A DNA stretch of 64,000 nucleotides from Sphingobium sp. AS12 (GTDB lineage Bacteria > Pseudomonadota > Alphaproteobacteria > Sphingomonadales > Sphingomonadaceae): the NCBI RefSeq assembly GCF_019097845.1, contig NZ_JAHRGM010000035.1, positions 434,001 to 498,000 on the forward strand, in the 5' to 3' direction. Shown here piece after piece: positions 28,212 through 37,996 of the stretch. Position numbers and translations under genes: made by a program. Position 1 is the first letter of the stretch. Every line of letters begins with the position of its first letter. Under the pieces are notes generated by a model that was not told the DNA's origin, made no database searches, and saw only the letters and a program-made list of their open reading frames with translations.

Positions 28212-28287
28212 CTGTTCGCCCTGAGCGTGTCGACGGGCCGCTCTTCTCGAAGTAAAGGGCAGCGCTTCGACAGGCTCGGCCCGAACG
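28212..28287. repeat. Dispersed CTGAGC/CGACAGGCTC-type imperfect inverted repeat
   Basis: TTCGCCCTGAGCGTGTCGA on the left is an imperfect complement of TTCGACAGGCTCGGCCCGAA on the right, with about 30 bases between. It is a different family from the 4956/6911/43062 copies, though both end in a GTTCG/CGAAC box. It lies in the 103-bp gap between two convergent genes. Confidence 0.65.
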
Positions 28288-28296
28288 GATATGGGG

Positions 28297-28728
28297 TTAA
28301 ACCTGCGCCGACAGCGCCGGTGGCGCAGGCACCTCGCGCGTGGCAGTATAGGCGATCGTCAGTGCCGTTATCGCCATGCCGACCATGACGATCCAGGTCA
28401 GCAGCGCCCCGCCGCCGCGCCATACGGTAGGCGCGTCTGCATCCATGCCGAACGCATGGGCGACCCGCGCCACGATATAGACCAGCGCCCCGATCCACAG
28501 CCATAGCGAGGCACCCACGGCCAGTTCGACGACCAGGAACAGGATCAGCACGATCGGCGTATATTCGATATAGTTGGCGTGCGCCCGCATCCGTCGCGCC
28601 AGTAGCGCATTGCCCGCATCGCCATGCATCACCTTGTCCGAAATGCGAATCCGCGCACACCGCGTCGCGATCCACAGGTTGAGCAGCGCGCAGGCGGCAG
28701 CGAATGTCAGCGTGATCGGCAGCAGCAT
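28297..28728 (-). CDS. MAPEG-family membrane protein
   Basis: This 143-residue protein has four membrane helices and the MAPEG pattern: a first helix with LLNLWIATRCARIR, the loop ARRMRAHANYIEYTPIVLIL (R-A-H-x-N-x-x-E is characteristic), and two further helices. MAPEG proteins are glutathione-dependent membrane enzymes; bacterial versions of this type are of unknown substrate. The ATG at 28728 is selected because GAGGGG is 8 bases before it; the frame runs further to 28758. Confidence 0.88.
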   Translation of the reverse strand: MLLPITLTFAAACALLNLWIATRCARIRISDKVMHGDAGNALLARRMRAHANYIEYTPIVLILFLVVELAVGASLWLWIGALVYIVARVAHAFGMDADAPTVWRGGGALLTWIVMVGMAITALTIAYTATREVPAPPALSAQV

Positions 28729-28792
28729 CGGTTTTCCCCTCATTTCTATAGTCTGCACCCTAGCTGCCGGGACGGAACGGGCAAGGAAGGAC

Positions 28793-28820
28793 TTGCACCC
28801 CGATCAAAAAGCGCTATAGG
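28793..28820 (+). promoter_or_regulatory. Predicted housekeeping promoter for rpmF
   Basis: TTGCAC at 28793-28798 and TATAGG at 28815-28820 are separated by 16 bases and lie about 115 bp before the rpmF start. The spacing and boxes fit a sigma-70-type promoter, but this is by eye. Confidence 0.4.
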
Positions 28821-28936
28821 CGCAGGGCTTCGCGATCACCCAGGGCCGCATGGGTCTGCGGCGCCTGTGGCGTCAGCTTTCATGTTGGATCTGGCCGTTC
28901 GCATAACCTGATAGATTTACGGAACAAGGTGCCGAC

Positions 28937-29116
28937 ATGGCTGTCCCCAAAAGGAAAACGTCCCCCTCCAAGCGCGGTATGCGCCGCAGCCACGATTCGC
29001 TGCGCGTCGAAGCATTCCAGGAATGCTCCAACTGCGGTGAACTCAAGCGTCCCCACAATTTGTGCGGCGCCTGTGGCCATTATAACGGCCGCGAAATCGT
29101 CGCCGTCGGGGCGTAA
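28937..29116 (+). CDS. rpmF: 50S ribosomal protein L32
   Basis: This 59-residue ribosomal protein begins [20 protein letters not shown] and contains a zinc-ribbon type pair of cysteine knuckles (CSNCGELK and [12 protein letters not shown]). It is a structural component of the large subunit. The gene is followed 34 bp later by plsX, the conserved rpmF-plsX-fabH order that couples ribosome and lipid synthesis in many bacteria. Confidence 0.98.
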   Translation: MAVPKRKTSPSKRGMRRSHDSLRVEAFQECSNCGELKRPHNLCGACGHYNGREIVAVGA

Positions 29117-29150
29117 CGACTTTTCGATCTCCGCAAAGGGGTGATCTAGG

Positions 29151-30206
29151 GTGTCCAGCCAACCGCGAATCGCCATAGACGCGATGGGCGGGGATGAAGG
29201 CGTGCGCGTGATGATGGCGGGTGTGGCGCTCGCCCGTCACCGCCATGAAGGGCTGCGCTTCACCCTGTTCGGCGACGAAACCCGCATCAAGGCGGCGCTC
29301 GACAGCCATCCCAATCTGCGCGCGGCGTCGGACGTCGTCCATGCCGATACCGTCGTCGATGGTGCCGACAAGCCCAGCGTCGCGATTCGCAAGAAAAGCA
29401 GCTCGATGAGCATGGCCATAGCAGCCGTGAAATCGGGTCAGGCGGGGGCTGCGGTTTCGGCCGGCAATACCGGCGCATTGATGGCCATGGCCAAGCTGGC
29501 GCTGCGTACCATGCCGGGCATTGATCGACCCGCGCTGGCCGCGCTTTTGCCCACGCTCGGCAACAATGATGTGGTCATGCTCGATCTGGGCGCGAACACG
29601 GAATGCGACGCCCGCAATCTCGTCCAGTTCGCGGTAATGGGGGCAGCCTATGCCCGCATCGCGTTCGACCTGGAACGGCCCCGCGTGCGCCTGCTCAACA
29701 TCGGCACCGAAGAACTCAAGGGTACGGATGAAATCCGCGACGCCGCGGCCATCCTGCGCGCTGCGCACGCCCTGCCGCTCAGCTTTGACGGTTTTACCGA
29801 AGGCGACAAGATCGGCCATGGCGATACCGATGTCATCGTGTGCGACGGCTTTTCCGGCAATGTCGCGCTCAAGACGATCGAGGGCACGGCCCGTTTCGTC
29901 ACCGACGTGCTACGCCGCGCCTTCACCAGCTCGATCCGCTCGAAGATCGGCTTCCTGATCTCCAAGCCTGCGATGCACCTGCTCAAGCATCACCTCGATC
30001 CCAACAACCATAATGGCGCGGTGTTTCTGGGCCTCAACGGCGTGGTCGTCAAAAGCCATGGCAGCGCCGACGCCAAGGGCATTGCCAATGCGGTTCATGT
30101 TGCCGCGCGCCTGTTGGAAGAAGATATTACTCGTCGCATCGCGGCCGACATGGCCGCCGTGCAGGCGCTCACCGCCTCGTCAAAGCTGGAGCAGCCCGCC
30201 AAGTGA
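29151..30206 (+). CDS. plsX: Phosphate acyltransferase PlsX
   Basis: PlsX (351 residues) makes acyl-phosphate from acyl-ACP for phospholipid synthesis. It starts with GTG and quickly gives [16 protein letters not shown], the family hallmark. The middle [17 protein letters not shown] and [19 protein letters not shown] are the acyl-binding and catalytic regions, and [17 protein letters not shown] is near the C-terminus. AAGGGGTG precedes the start. The stop overlaps fabH (GTGA), so the two are co-translated. Confidence 0.97.
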   Translation: MSSQPRIAIDAMGGDEGVRVMMAGVALARHRHEGLRFTLFGDETRIKAALDSHPNLRAASDVVHADTVVDGADKPSVAIRKKSSSMSMAIAAVKSGQAGAAVSAGNTGALMAMAKLALRTMPGIDRPALAALLPTLGNNDVVMLDLGANTECDARNLVQFAVMGAAYARIAFDLERPRVRLLNIGTEELKGTDEIRDAAAILRAAHALPLSFDGFTEGDKIGHGDTDVIVCDGFSGNVALKTIEGTARFVTDVLRRAFTSSIRSKIGFLISKPAMHLLKHHLDPNNHNGAVFLGLNGVVVKSHGSADAKGIANAVHVAARLLEEDITRRIAADMAAVQALTASSKLEQPAK

Positions 30207-31171
30207 TCCGTCGTGCGATTCTCCTGGGGACCGGATCGGCCCTGCCTGTCCGCGCGGTCAGCAACGCTGAACTGGCACAGACGGTCGACACCAGCGACGA
30301 ATGGATTGTCGAACGCACCGGTATTCGCAATCGCTATATTGCGGGCGACGATGAAACCACCGCCTCGCTTGCCACCGACGCCGCCCGCGCTGCGCTCGAC
30401 GCCGCCGGTGTCGCCGCGCAGGACATCGACCTCATCATCCTGGCGACCGCAACCCCGGACCAGACTTTTCCGGCGTCCGCCACCAAAGTGCAGGCAGCGC
30501 TTGGCATCAATGATTGCATCGCCTTCGACGTAGCGGCCGTATGTTCGGGCTTCCTCTACGCCATCACCGTCGCCGATAGCATGATCCGCTCCGGCGCGGC
30601 GCATCGCGCGCTGGTGATCGGATCGGAAACCTTCAGCCGCATCCTCGACTGGGAGGATCGCACCACCTGCGTCCTGTTCGGCGATGGTGCGGGCGCTGTC
30701 GTGTTGGGCGTAGAGGAAAGCGCCGAAGGCGCGCGGGGCATATTGGCCAGCAAGCTTCATGCCGACGGTCGCCACAATGGCCTTCTCTATGTCGATGGCG
30801 GGCCGTCCACGACGCAGACGGTGGGCAAGCTGCGGATGAAGGGGCAGGAAGTATTCCGCCACGCCGTGGTCAACCTCGCCTCGGTCCTGAACGAAGTCAT
30901 GGGCATGGCGGGCCTGTCCAACAGCGACATTGACTGGCTGGTGCCGCATCAGGCCAATGCCCGCATCCTGGACGCCACCGCGCGCAAGCTTAAACTGTCG
31001 CCCGACCGGGTCGTCGTGACCGTCGATCGCCACGCCAACACATCGGCGGCGTCGGTTCCGCTGGCGCTCGACTGCGCCATGCGCGATGGCCGGATCAAGC
31101 CGGGCGACCTCATCGTGCTGGAAGCGATGGGCGGTGGCTTCACCTGGGGCGCTTGCGTCCTGCGGGTCTGA
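30203..31171 (+). CDS. fabH: 3-oxoacyl-ACP synthase III
   Basis: FabH (322 residues) condenses acetyl-CoA with malonyl-ACP to start fatty-acid chains. The active-site Cys is in [15 protein letters not shown], the His in [16 protein letters not shown] and the Asn in [16 protein letters not shown], giving the Cys-His-Asn triad. The thiolase fold and length are standard. The start is the GTG at 30203 inside the end of plsX. It is the third gene in rpmF-plsX-fabH, followed by ihfA. Confidence 0.97.
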   Translation: MIRRAILLGTGSALPVRAVSNAELAQTVDTSDEWIVERTGIRNRYIAGDDETTASLATDAARAALDAAGVAAQDIDLIILATATPDQTFPASATKVQAALGINDCIAFDVAAVCSGFLYAITVADSMIRSGAAHRALVIGSETFSRILDWEDRTTCVLFGDGAGAVVLGVEESAEGARGILASKLHADGRHNGLLYVDGGPSTTQTVGKLRMKGQEVFRHAVVNLASVLNEVMGMAGLSNSDIDWLVPHQANARILDATARKLKLSPDRVVVTVDRHANTSAASVPLALDCAMRDGRIKPGDLIVLEAMGGGFTWGACVLRV

Positions 31172-31273
31172 TCCCATACTATCAGGCAACCTTGCCAAAG
31201 CCCTGCAAATCCCGCACATTCCAGTGGAGGCCATCCGACTGTGATGGTCCATGGGGTGGAAATGGGGAATCCA

Positions 31274-31570
31274 ATGACGGGGACAGGCACTTTAACGCGC
31301 GCAGACCTTGCTGAAAGCGTCAACCGCCATGTCGGCCTGTCGCGGGCGGAAGCGGCGGCGCTGATCGAATCGATCCTGGACCACATGTCCGACGCGCTCG
31401 GACGCGGCGAAAATGTGAAGATTTCCAGCTTTGGCACCTTCGTCCTGCGCGACAAGACCCAGCGCATGGGCCGCAACCCCAAGACCGGGGTCGAAGTGCC
31501 GATCGAACCGCGCCGCGTCCTGACCTTTCGCGCCAGCCAGACGATGCGGGATCGCGTCGCAGGCGACTGA
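31274..31570 (+). CDS. ihfA: Integration host factor subunit alpha
   Basis: IhfA (98 residues from ATG 31274) pairs with IhfB to bend [23 protein letters not shown] is the N-terminal helical pair, [17 protein letters not shown] the beta core, and [17 protein letters not shown] the DNA-intercalating arm with the conserved Pro. Candidate starts at 31241, 31244 and 31262 exist; 31274 is preferred as it fits the normal 98-100 aa length with GGGGA a few bases before it. It lies after fabH, its common position in alphaproteobacteria. Confidence 0.95.
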   Translation: MTGTGTLTRADLAESVNRHVGLSRAEAAALIESILDHMSDALGRGENVKISSFGTFVLRDKTQRMGRNPKTGVEVPIEPRRVLTFRASQTMRDRVAGD

Positions 31571-31583
31571 CAATATGCTTTAA

Positions 31584-31595
31584 GCAAACGTTTGC
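31584..31595. promoter_or_regulatory. LacI-type operator palindrome upstream of the MFS gene
   Basis: GCAAACGTTTGC is a perfect 12-bp palindrome containing the CG centre and the AAACGTTT core common to LacI/GalR operators. It lies about 73 bp before the start of the MFS transporter gene, which is followed by a LacI-family regulator, so this regulator probably binds here. Confidence 0.65.
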
Positions 31596-31667
31596 AATCG
31601 TCTCGACTTCTGCTATCCAGTCCACCGGCGCTCGTCGGATAATGGGGCGCGGGAGAGGATCGGGACG

Positions 31668-32984
31668 ATGGCCAATGCGTTGAGCAAACCGCGGATGCGT
31701 CTGTCGCGCATTGTCGAAATGAACCTGGGGTTCCTCGGCATCCAATTCTCCTTTGGCCTGCAACAGGCCAATATGGGACCGATCTACCGCTATCTGGGCG
31801 CGGACGAAGCGACCATGCCTTTGCTCTGGCTGGCGGGCCCCGTCACCGGCCTGCTGGTCCAGCCGATCGTCGGCGCGCTCAGCGACCGCACCGTCAGCAA
31901 ATGGGGCCGCCGCACCCCCTATTTTCTAATCGGCGCGATATTGTGCAGCCTGGGCCTGCTGCTGATGCCCTACAGCCCCACGCTCTGGTTCGCCGCCAGC
32001 CTGCTCTGGATGCTGGACGCGGCCAATAATATCACGATGGAGCCGTACCGCGCCTATGTCAGTGACCGACTGGACGAAAGCCAGCGTCCGGTCGGCTTCC
32101 TGACCCAGAGCGCCTTTACCGGCCTTGCCCAGACGCTCTCCTATCTCGCCCCCTCGCTACTGGTCTGGTGGGGCTTTGACGGCGACCTCATCGACGCCAA
32201 CGGCATCCCACAGATCACCCGTATCGCCTTTGTCGCGGGGGCGGTCATCTCCATTTCCACCATCCTCTGGTCGGTGCTGCGCGTGCGCGAATTGCCGCTG
32301 CCACCCGAAGATGTGGCACGGATGCAGGCAGAGCCGCTCTCCCCCGGCACCGCGCTGCGCGACTTTGTCGCCGCGATCCGCGCCATGCCGACTGCCATGC
32401 GCCAGCTTGCCCTGTCGATGTTGTTCCAGTGGTTTGCGATGTTCGCTTACTGGCAGTTCATCGCCTTCGCGCTGGCCCGTTCGCTGTTCGACACCGCCGA
32501 TCCCGCCAGCAGCGGCTTTCGCCAGGCGGTCTTGCTCACGGGGCAGGCGGGGGCGTTCTACAACGCCATCGCCTGCCTGGCGGCGTTCGCCATGGTGCCC
32601 TTGAGCCGTCGCATCGGTGCGCAATATCTTCATGCCATCGCCGTCACCTTGTCGGGCCTCGCCATGCTCGCCATTCCGCAGGTGCGTGACACGTCGCATC
32701 TGTTCCTGCTGATGATCGGCATCGGCATTGGTTGGGCCAGCATGATGGGCAATCCCTATGTTCTGCTCGCCAACGCCATCCCGCCCGAACGCACCGGAGT
32801 CTATATGGGCATTTTCAACATGTTCATCGTCATCCCCATGCTGCTGGAAACGCTGATCGTGCCTCTTATCTACCAGCCATTGCTGGGCGGCGATCCGCGC
32901 AACCTTTTGCTGATGACGGGTGTGATGATGGTCATGGCCGGCGCGGCGACTTTGCTCGTGCGTACGCCCGCGCGCGCCGCCTGA
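31668..32984 (+). CDS. MFS sugar transporter (SLC45/GPH type)
   Basis: This 438-residue protein has 12 predicted membrane helices and resembles maltose/sucrose carriers of the SLC45/GPH group: GFLGIQFSFGLQQANMGPIY, then SDRTVSKWGRRTPYF (motif A) in the first cytoplasmic loop and AANNITMEPYRAYVSD in helices IV-V. These proteins move di- or monosaccharides across the inner membrane with protons. The substrate cannot be fixed from sequence. It carries an upstream LacI-type palindrome and is followed by a LacI regulator 48 bp later, so sugar-induced expression is likely. Confidence 0.88.
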   Translation: MANALSKPRMRLSRIVEMNLGFLGIQFSFGLQQANMGPIYRYLGADEATMPLLWLAGPVTGLLVQPIVGALSDRTVSKWGRRTPYFLIGAILCSLGLLLMPYSPTLWFAASLLWMLDAANNITMEPYRAYVSDRLDESQRPVGFLTQSAFTGLAQTLSYLAPSLLVWWGFDGDLIDANGIPQITRIAFVAGAVISISTILWSVLRVRELPLPPEDVARMQAEPLSPGTALRDFVAAIRAMPTAMRQLALSMLFQWFAMFAYWQFIAFALARSLFDTADPASSGFRQAVLLTGQAGAFYNAIACLAAFAMVPLSRRIGAQYLHAIAVTLSGLAMLAIPQVRDTSHLFLLMIGIGIGWASMMGNPYVLLANAIPPERTGVYMGIFNMFIVIPMLLETLIVPLIYQPLLGGDPRNLLLMTGVMMVMAGAATLLVRTPARAA

Positions 32985-33032
32985 ACCACAGGCCGTTGTC
33001 GGCGGCGCAACTTTGCCCTAGTCTTGAATGCG

Positions 33033-34046
33033 ATGGACGACAGCAAGCCCGAACAGGTCAAAAGCATTGCCGATCTGGCGCGTATCGGCGGCGTTTCCGT
33101 CTCCACCGTATCGCGCGCGCTGACCGGCAAGGGCGCACTCAACAAGGATACGCGCGAGCGGATACAGGCGCTGGCCGACCGGCATGGCTTCAAGCTGAAC
33201 GTCGCGGCGCAAAATCTGCGTCTTGGCCGCAGCGGGGCGATCGCCGTGCTGCTGCCGCTGGGGCATGAGCGGGGCCAGCATCTGTCCGACCCCTTCTTCA
33301 TGGTCATGCTTGGCTTCCTTGCCGATGCGCTGGCGGATCGCGGCTATGACCTGCTGCTATCGCGTGTGTTGCCGCAGGGCGACGACTGGCTCGACACGTT
33401 CATCCGCACCGGCCGCACCGACGGCGTGATCATCATCGGCCAGTCGAACCAGAGCGCGGTGCTGGACCGCACCGCTGCCCATTATGCGCCGATGGTCATC
33501 TGGGGCGAGCAGTCGGCGCGCAACGCCCATATCACCGTGGGCACCGACAATCAGGCGGGCGGCGCGCTGGCGGCGCAGCATCTGGTCGAACGGGGCCGGC
33601 GTCGCCTCGCCTTTTTCGGCAATGTCGCGGTGCCCGAATTTGCCGCCCGCTATCAGGGCTTTGTCGCTGCATTGCCCGCGGACCTGCGCGATACAGTAGA
33701 GCTGGTCCACACCCACATCACCCCGCAAGCCAGTCTGGAGGTCGCAGCCGCCTGGTTCGCGGAGGGCAACCGCCCCGACGGCCTGTTCGCGGCGTCGGAC
33801 GTGGTGGCGATGAGCCTGTTGTCCGCCGCGACCGACAATGGCCTCTCGGTGCCAGGCGACCTGTCGATCATCGGCTTTGACGACATCCCCATGGCCCGCC
33901 TCACCAGCCCGCCGCTCACCACCGTGGCGCAGGATATAGAGGGCGGCGCGCGCCAGCTGGTCGACTTGCTGTTCCGTCGCCTCGCCGGGGAGGATGCCGG
34001 GTCGATCAGCATCGCCCCGCGCCTCGTCATCCGCGAATCGAGCTGA
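33033..34046 (+). CDS. LacI-family transcriptional regulator
   Basis: This 337-residue regulator begins with the LacI helix-turn-helix (SIADLARIGGVSVSTVSRAL) and hinge, followed by the periplasmic-binding-protein-like effector domain (RSGAIAVLLPLGHERGQHLS to LVIRESS). The start is the ATG at 33033; a TTG at 33024 is also in frame. It most likely represses the MFS gene through the palindrome at 31584, with a sugar or its derivative as inducer. Its end overlaps the convergent phosphatase gene by 20 bp. Confidence 0.92.
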   Translation: MDDSKPEQVKSIADLARIGGVSVSTVSRALTGKGALNKDTRERIQALADRHGFKLNVAAQNLRLGRSGAIAVLLPLGHERGQHLSDPFFMVMLGFLADALADRGYDLLLSRVLPQGDDWLDTFIRTGRTDGVIIIGQSNQSAVLDRTAAHYAPMVIWGEQSARNAHITVGTDNQAGGALAAQHLVERGRRRLAFFGNVAVPEFAARYQGFVAALPADLRDTVELVHTHITPQASLEVAAAWFAEGNRPDGLFAASDVVAMSLLSAATDNGLSVPGDLSIIGFDDIPMARLTSPPLTTVAQDIEGGARQLVDLLFRRLAGEDAGSISIAPRLVIRESS

Positions 34047-34497
34047 GTTCTGCGACGATCGCCCGCGCCGCGCGGGTCACATCGTCCCATGTCTGCGCAA
34101 ATCCGGCTTCGTCACCATAATAGGGATCGGTCACGCCGCGCCCCTTGCACCCTGACACCATGTCCATCAGCAGCGCCAGCTTGGCCGTCCCGTCGGCAGG
34201 ACGGATGCGCCGCATATTTTTGAGATTCTCGCCGTCCATCGCAAAGACATGGGTGAAGCGGTGGAAATCGGCAGCGCTCACCTGTCGCCCGCGATAGGTC
34301 GATATGTCGATGCCATGGCGCATCGCCTGCCGCACCGCGCGCGGATCAGGCGGACAATCGACATGCCAGTCGCCCGTCCCCGCCGAATCGACCAATATGT
34401 CCAGCCCGGCCCGCTCTGCCTCCGCCCGCAATGCCGCTTCGGCCAGCGGTGACCGGCAGATATTGCCCAGACACACGAAGAGGATAGCAGGCGTCAT
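34027..34497 (-). CDS. Low-molecular-weight protein-tyrosine phosphatase
   Basis: This 156-residue phosphatase has the P-loop FVCLGNICRSPLAEA (CX5R) with the nucleophile Cys and Arg and the acid Asp in TDPYYGDEAGF, all in canonical positions. It removes phosphate from tyrosine, as in Wzb/Etp-type enzymes that act on exopolysaccharide kinases, although no polysaccharide genes are next to it. Its start overlaps the end of the ATPase gene (ATGA), so the two are co-translated. The 3' end overlaps the LacI gene. Confidence 0.93.
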   Translation of the reverse strand: MTPAILFVCLGNICRSPLAEAALRAEAERAGLDILVDSAGTGDWHVDCPPDPRAVRQAMRHGIDISTYRGRQVSAADFHRFTHVFAMDGENLKNMRRIRPADGTAKLALLMDMVSGCKGRGVTDPYYGDEAGFAQTWDDVTRAARAIVAELSSIRG

Positions 34498-35945
34498 CCG
34501 TCCGCCACCGCCGTCGACAGGCCCAGCCCCGGCACGCCGATGGAGCGCTTGCCCGAAAAATCGGTGCGCGCGACGATGACGCCCAGTTTCTCCATATAGT
34601 CGATCAGCCGCCGTACCCGCCCCGGCGAACTGGTGCCATAGGCCCGCGCCAGCGCGGCGTCGTCGGGGCAGGGGCGGCCCTGCATCGCGGCGCGCGCGAT
34701 CAGCAGGAAGGGGGCCAGCATATCCTCCGGCAGCGGATCGGCGGCGCGCATCGCCGGTTCCCAGCGGACATCGGCGGCGTCCATCATCCCGGCCTGTGCC
34801 ATGGCAAAGCGCTTGCGGAAGGCGGGCAGGTCGAGCGGCGGGGTGCGCAGCCCCTTCATCCGGCAACGCACGCCAAAATCCTGATAGAGGGTCGATATGC
34901 TGGGGGCAGCATCGCCCAGATCGGCGACGATTTCCTCCAGCACCGCCATCACCACCGGTTCATTCTGGCCGAAATCCAGTTCCGGCGCGGCGGGCTTGGC
35001 CTGGGGCGAATCGGCTAGCGCACGGATGATATCCTCGGCAGCGCGGGGCGGGGGATCGGCGCGCGGCGGCGCAACCGGGGCGGCATCCGCCGCTTCGGGC
35101 GCGAACAGCAATTCCTGAAAATCCTCGCCGCTCGTCACCGGCGGGGCCATCAGCTTATGCGTGCCGCCGCGCGTGCTGGTTTTGACCGCGCCGATCTTCA
35201 CCGCGACCGGACGGCGGCAGATCGCCGGACCCAGCGCCAGAAAACGCCCGCGCTCCAGATCGCGAATCTGCTCCGCTTGCCGCCGCTCCATCCCCAACAG
35301 GTCGGCGGCACGCGCCATGTCGATGTCCAGAAAGGTGCGCCCCATCAGGAAGTTGGAGGCTTCCGCGGCGACATTCTTGGCGAGTTTCGCCAGCCGCTGC
35401 GTCGCGATGACCCCTGCCAGCCCACGCTTGCGTCCCCGGCACATCAAATTGGTCATCGCCGCCAGCGATACCCGGCGCGCTTCGTCGGACACGTCGCCAG
35501 CCGCAGCAGGGGCGAACATCTGCGCCTCGTCCACCACCACCAGAGCGGGATACCAATGGTCGCGCGGCGCATCGAACAGGGCATTCAGGAACGACGCGGC
35601 GCATTTCATCTGCGCGTCAATCTCCAGTGCCTCCAGGCTCAGCACCACCGACGCGCGATGTTCGCGTATCCGCGTCGCCATCTTGACGATCTCGCGCTCA
35701 TTATAGTCGCCAGCGTCAATCACCACATGGCCGTAATTGTCGGCCAGCGTGACGAAATCCCCCTCCGGGTCGATCACCACCTGCTGCACCAGCGGGGCGC
35801 TTTCCTCCAGCAGGCGGCGCAGCAGATGCGACTTGCCCGACCCCGAATTGCCCTGGACGAGCAGCCGGGTGGCAAGCAATTCCTCCACGTCGACCAGCAC
35901 GTCCTTGCCGTGGCTGTCGGTTCCTATGCTGATGCTGGCGGTCAC
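34494..35945 (-). CDS. HerA-type DNA-translocase-like ATPase
   Basis: This 483-residue ATPase has Walker [20 protein letters not shown] near residue 30 and Walker [18 protein letters not shown], with the HerA/DUF87-like order ([17 protein letters not shown] and [19 protein letters not shown]). The C-terminus (about 300-483) has a low-complexity Pro/Ala linker and winged-helix-like segments ([21 protein letters not shown]). HerA ATPases are hexameric motors in DNA processing or conflict systems, but no nuclease partner is seen. The start is the GTG at 35945, preceded by AAAGGACGAGC; the frame is open to 35981. It is followed directly by the phosphatase. Confidence 0.83.
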   Translation of the reverse strand: MTASISIGTDSHGKDVLVDVEELLATRLLVQGNSGSGKSHLLRRLLEESAPLVQQVVIDPEGDFVTLADNYGHVVIDAGDYNEREIVKMATRIREHRASVVLSLEALEIDAQMKCAASFLNALFDAPRDHWYPALVVVDEAQMFAPAAAGDVSDEARRVSLAAMTNLMCRGRKRGLAGVIATQRLAKLAKNVAAEASNFLMGRTFLDIDMARAADLLGMERRQAEQIRDLERGRFLALGPAICRRPVAVKIGAVKTSTRGGTHKLMAPPVTSGEDFQELLFAPEAADAAPVAPPRADPPPRAAEDIIRALADSPQAKPAAPELDFGQNEPVVMAVLEEIVADLGDAAPSISTLYQDFGVRCRMKGLRTPPLDLPAFRKRFAMAQAGMMDAADVRWEPAMRAADPLPEDMLAPFLLIARAAMQGRPCPDDAALARAYGTSSPGRVRRLIDYMEKLGVIVARTDFSGKRSIGVPGLGLSTAVADG

Positions 35946-36028
35946 GCTCGTCCTTTGGCCCAGTGAGCCGGGTTGGCGCAAGAAGCTTGCTCACCAATTT
36001 TCAACCAGTCTGCGTTAACCGTGAGAAG

Positions 36029-37933
36029 ATGGTAAAAAAGTCCCTCCTCTTTCAGGCCCGAAGCATGTTGCGCAGGCGTGCATTGCTGGCGGGCAGCAAC
36101 AATCTGGGGGACACGATGGTGCCGCTTGGCGGCGTCATCCTGCTGGCCATAATCGGCACCGCCATCCTCCTTGGCCTGCTCAGCGCCCAGATCGAACGCA
36201 ATGCCGACGCCTATCTCCATCGCGTCGTCAATGGCGCGTTGCTGCGTGAGCGCGCGGCACTGGCGGATGCCGTTATGGCGTCGGCGCGCTGGGACGATGC
36301 GGTCGACCATGTTTATGGCGGCTTCGACAGGGAATGGGCCGAAAGCAACCTCGCTACCGAAGTGGCCGATGCCTATGTGCTTGATGGCCGTGGACGCACC
36401 GTCTGGGCGGCGGCGGGCAGCGACCTGCCCCGGCGGGCACCCCGCCTGCCGCTGGATCGGGCGCTGGCCCTGCCTGTCTTGCATGATGTGATGGCGGCAT
36501 TGCCGCAGAGCCATCGCGCCGCGCTGGGCGAGCGCCAGGCGATCGTGCGTTTTGCCCGGTTGCAGGGGCAGGCGGTGATCCTGGCCGTCCGCGCGATCAC
36601 GCCATGGAAAGACGTCGCCCGCCTGCCGTCCGGGGATCTGCGCTATCTGGTATTGACCAAGCCGATCGACGCCACCCTTCTGGCGGATATGAGCCGCACC
36701 AATCAATTGTCGCTGAAATGGAATGTCGGCACCACCGGGGACAGCGAAAACGGGATTCGGGTCAAAGATATTACCGGCCAGGTGCTGGGGCAGGTGGAAT
36801 GGCGTCGATCATCGGCTGGGGCCAAGGCGCTGCGCCAGATCATACCCGCCATGGCCTCCATCATCCTGACATTCCTTGCCATGTCGGGCTGGCTGGCCTG
36901 GCGGCTGGTGGCGGCGCATGGTGCCTTGCGCAAGCAGGTCCAGCTTTCGCGCGATGCGGAAAGCGAAGCGCGCACCGCCGCCCAGCAGGCCAGCGACGCG
37001 CTGGTGCAGGCGGAAGCCGCGCGGCGGGCATTGGCCGCCAGTGCCGATAAGGTCGCGACCGAGGAACGGCGACATCAGGAAGAATTGCGGCGGAACGGGC
37101 GCGTGATAGCGGAGGCGCTGGAGCGATCCATGGCCGTGCTGGTGGCCCGTTTGTTTGAAACCGCCGCCGCGCTTGAACATAGCGCCGACGATACGATGCG
37201 CACGATCGACGAGCAGCAGCGGCATGTCGATACCGTCACCGCGCGCGCGCGCGATACTGCCGGATCGGCCCAGGCGATTACCGCGACCATTGACGAACTG
37301 ACCGCATTGATCGGTGCTTTCACCGGCACTGCCTATGACATCCGCGAATCGGCCGCGACCGCCAGTGGCCAGTCGGCCGCCGCGCACCATGCCAACGATA
37401 ATCTGCGCCGCCATGTGGGCAGCGTCAACGAAGCCACCAAATTGATCGCGGAGATTACCGGCCAGACCAATCTTCTGGCGCTCAATGCGACGATCGAGGC
37501 GGCCCGCGCTGGGGAGGCGGGACGCGGCTTCGTGATCGTCGCCAATGAAGTCAAGGCGCTGGCTGCCCAGACGGCCCAGACCACACGGGAAATTCAGGCG
37601 CGTGCCGACGGCATAGAGCAGGCCGCGGAGCAGACGTTCGCGCTGGTCGGGTCGGTCGATACCGTCCTCGCCAGTCTGGTCGAGGCGATTGGGGTGGCCG
37701 CATCTTCTGCCCAGCAACAGCTTGCATCGGTCGAGGATATTCAGCGGGTTTCCCGTTCGGTCGCGCTGGATGCTGGCGCGACCAATCAGGCGGTCGATGC
37801 GATTTCCGATGCACTGCGGCATTCGGCGCAAGCCGCCGCCACGACGCGGGCGCAGGGCGCTGCCGTGCGACAGGGGGTCGAACAGGTGCAGGCTGAGTTC
37901 GGACGCCTGATCGAAGCGCTCAAGGCAGCCTGA
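36029..37933 (+). CDS. Transmembrane methyl-accepting chemotaxis protein (CHASE4-like sensor)
   Basis: This 634-residue receptor has a membrane helix near residue 30 ([21 protein letters not shown]) and a periplasmic sensor with [18 protein letters not shown], a CHASE4-like motif. A second helix follows near 270 and then a coiled coil. The MCP signalling domain holds [20 protein letters not shown] and [20 protein letters not shown]. The start is uncertain (35963, 36029 or 36065). It is divergent from the HerA-like ATPase gene. No CheA/W/R genes are in the window. Confidence 0.9.
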   Translation: MVKKSLLFQARSMLRRRALLAGSNNLGDTMVPLGGVILLAIIGTAILLGLLSAQIERNADAYLHRVVNGALLRERAALADAVMASARWDDAVDHVYGGFDREWAESNLATEVADAYVLDGRGRTVWAAAGSDLPRRAPRLPLDRALALPVLHDVMAALPQSHRAALGERQAIVRFARLQGQAVILAVRAITPWKDVARLPSGDLRYLVLTKPIDATLLADMSRTNQLSLKWNVGTTGDSENGIRVKDITGQVLGQVEWRRSSAGAKALRQIIPAMASIILTFLAMSGWLAWRLVAAHGALRKQVQLSRDAESEARTAAQQASDALVQAEAARRALAASADKVATEERRHQEELRRNGRVIAEALERSMAVLVARLFETAAALEHSADDTMRTIDEQQRHVDTVTARARDTAGSAQAITATIDELTALIGAFTGTAYDIRESAATASGQSAAAHHANDNLRRHVGSVNEATKLIAEITGQTNLLALNATIEAARAGEAGRGFVIVANEVKALAAQTAQTTREIQARADGIEQAAEQTFALVGSVDTVLASLVEAIGVAASSAQQQLASVEDIQRVSRSVALDAGATNQAVDAISDALRHSAQAAATTRAQGAAVRQGVEQVQAEFGRLIEALKAA

Positions 37934-37996
37934 ACCCGGCTGTAAAGCGATGGGAACTGCTTGACCCATTCCCTGTTGCAATGCAGCATCGTTACC

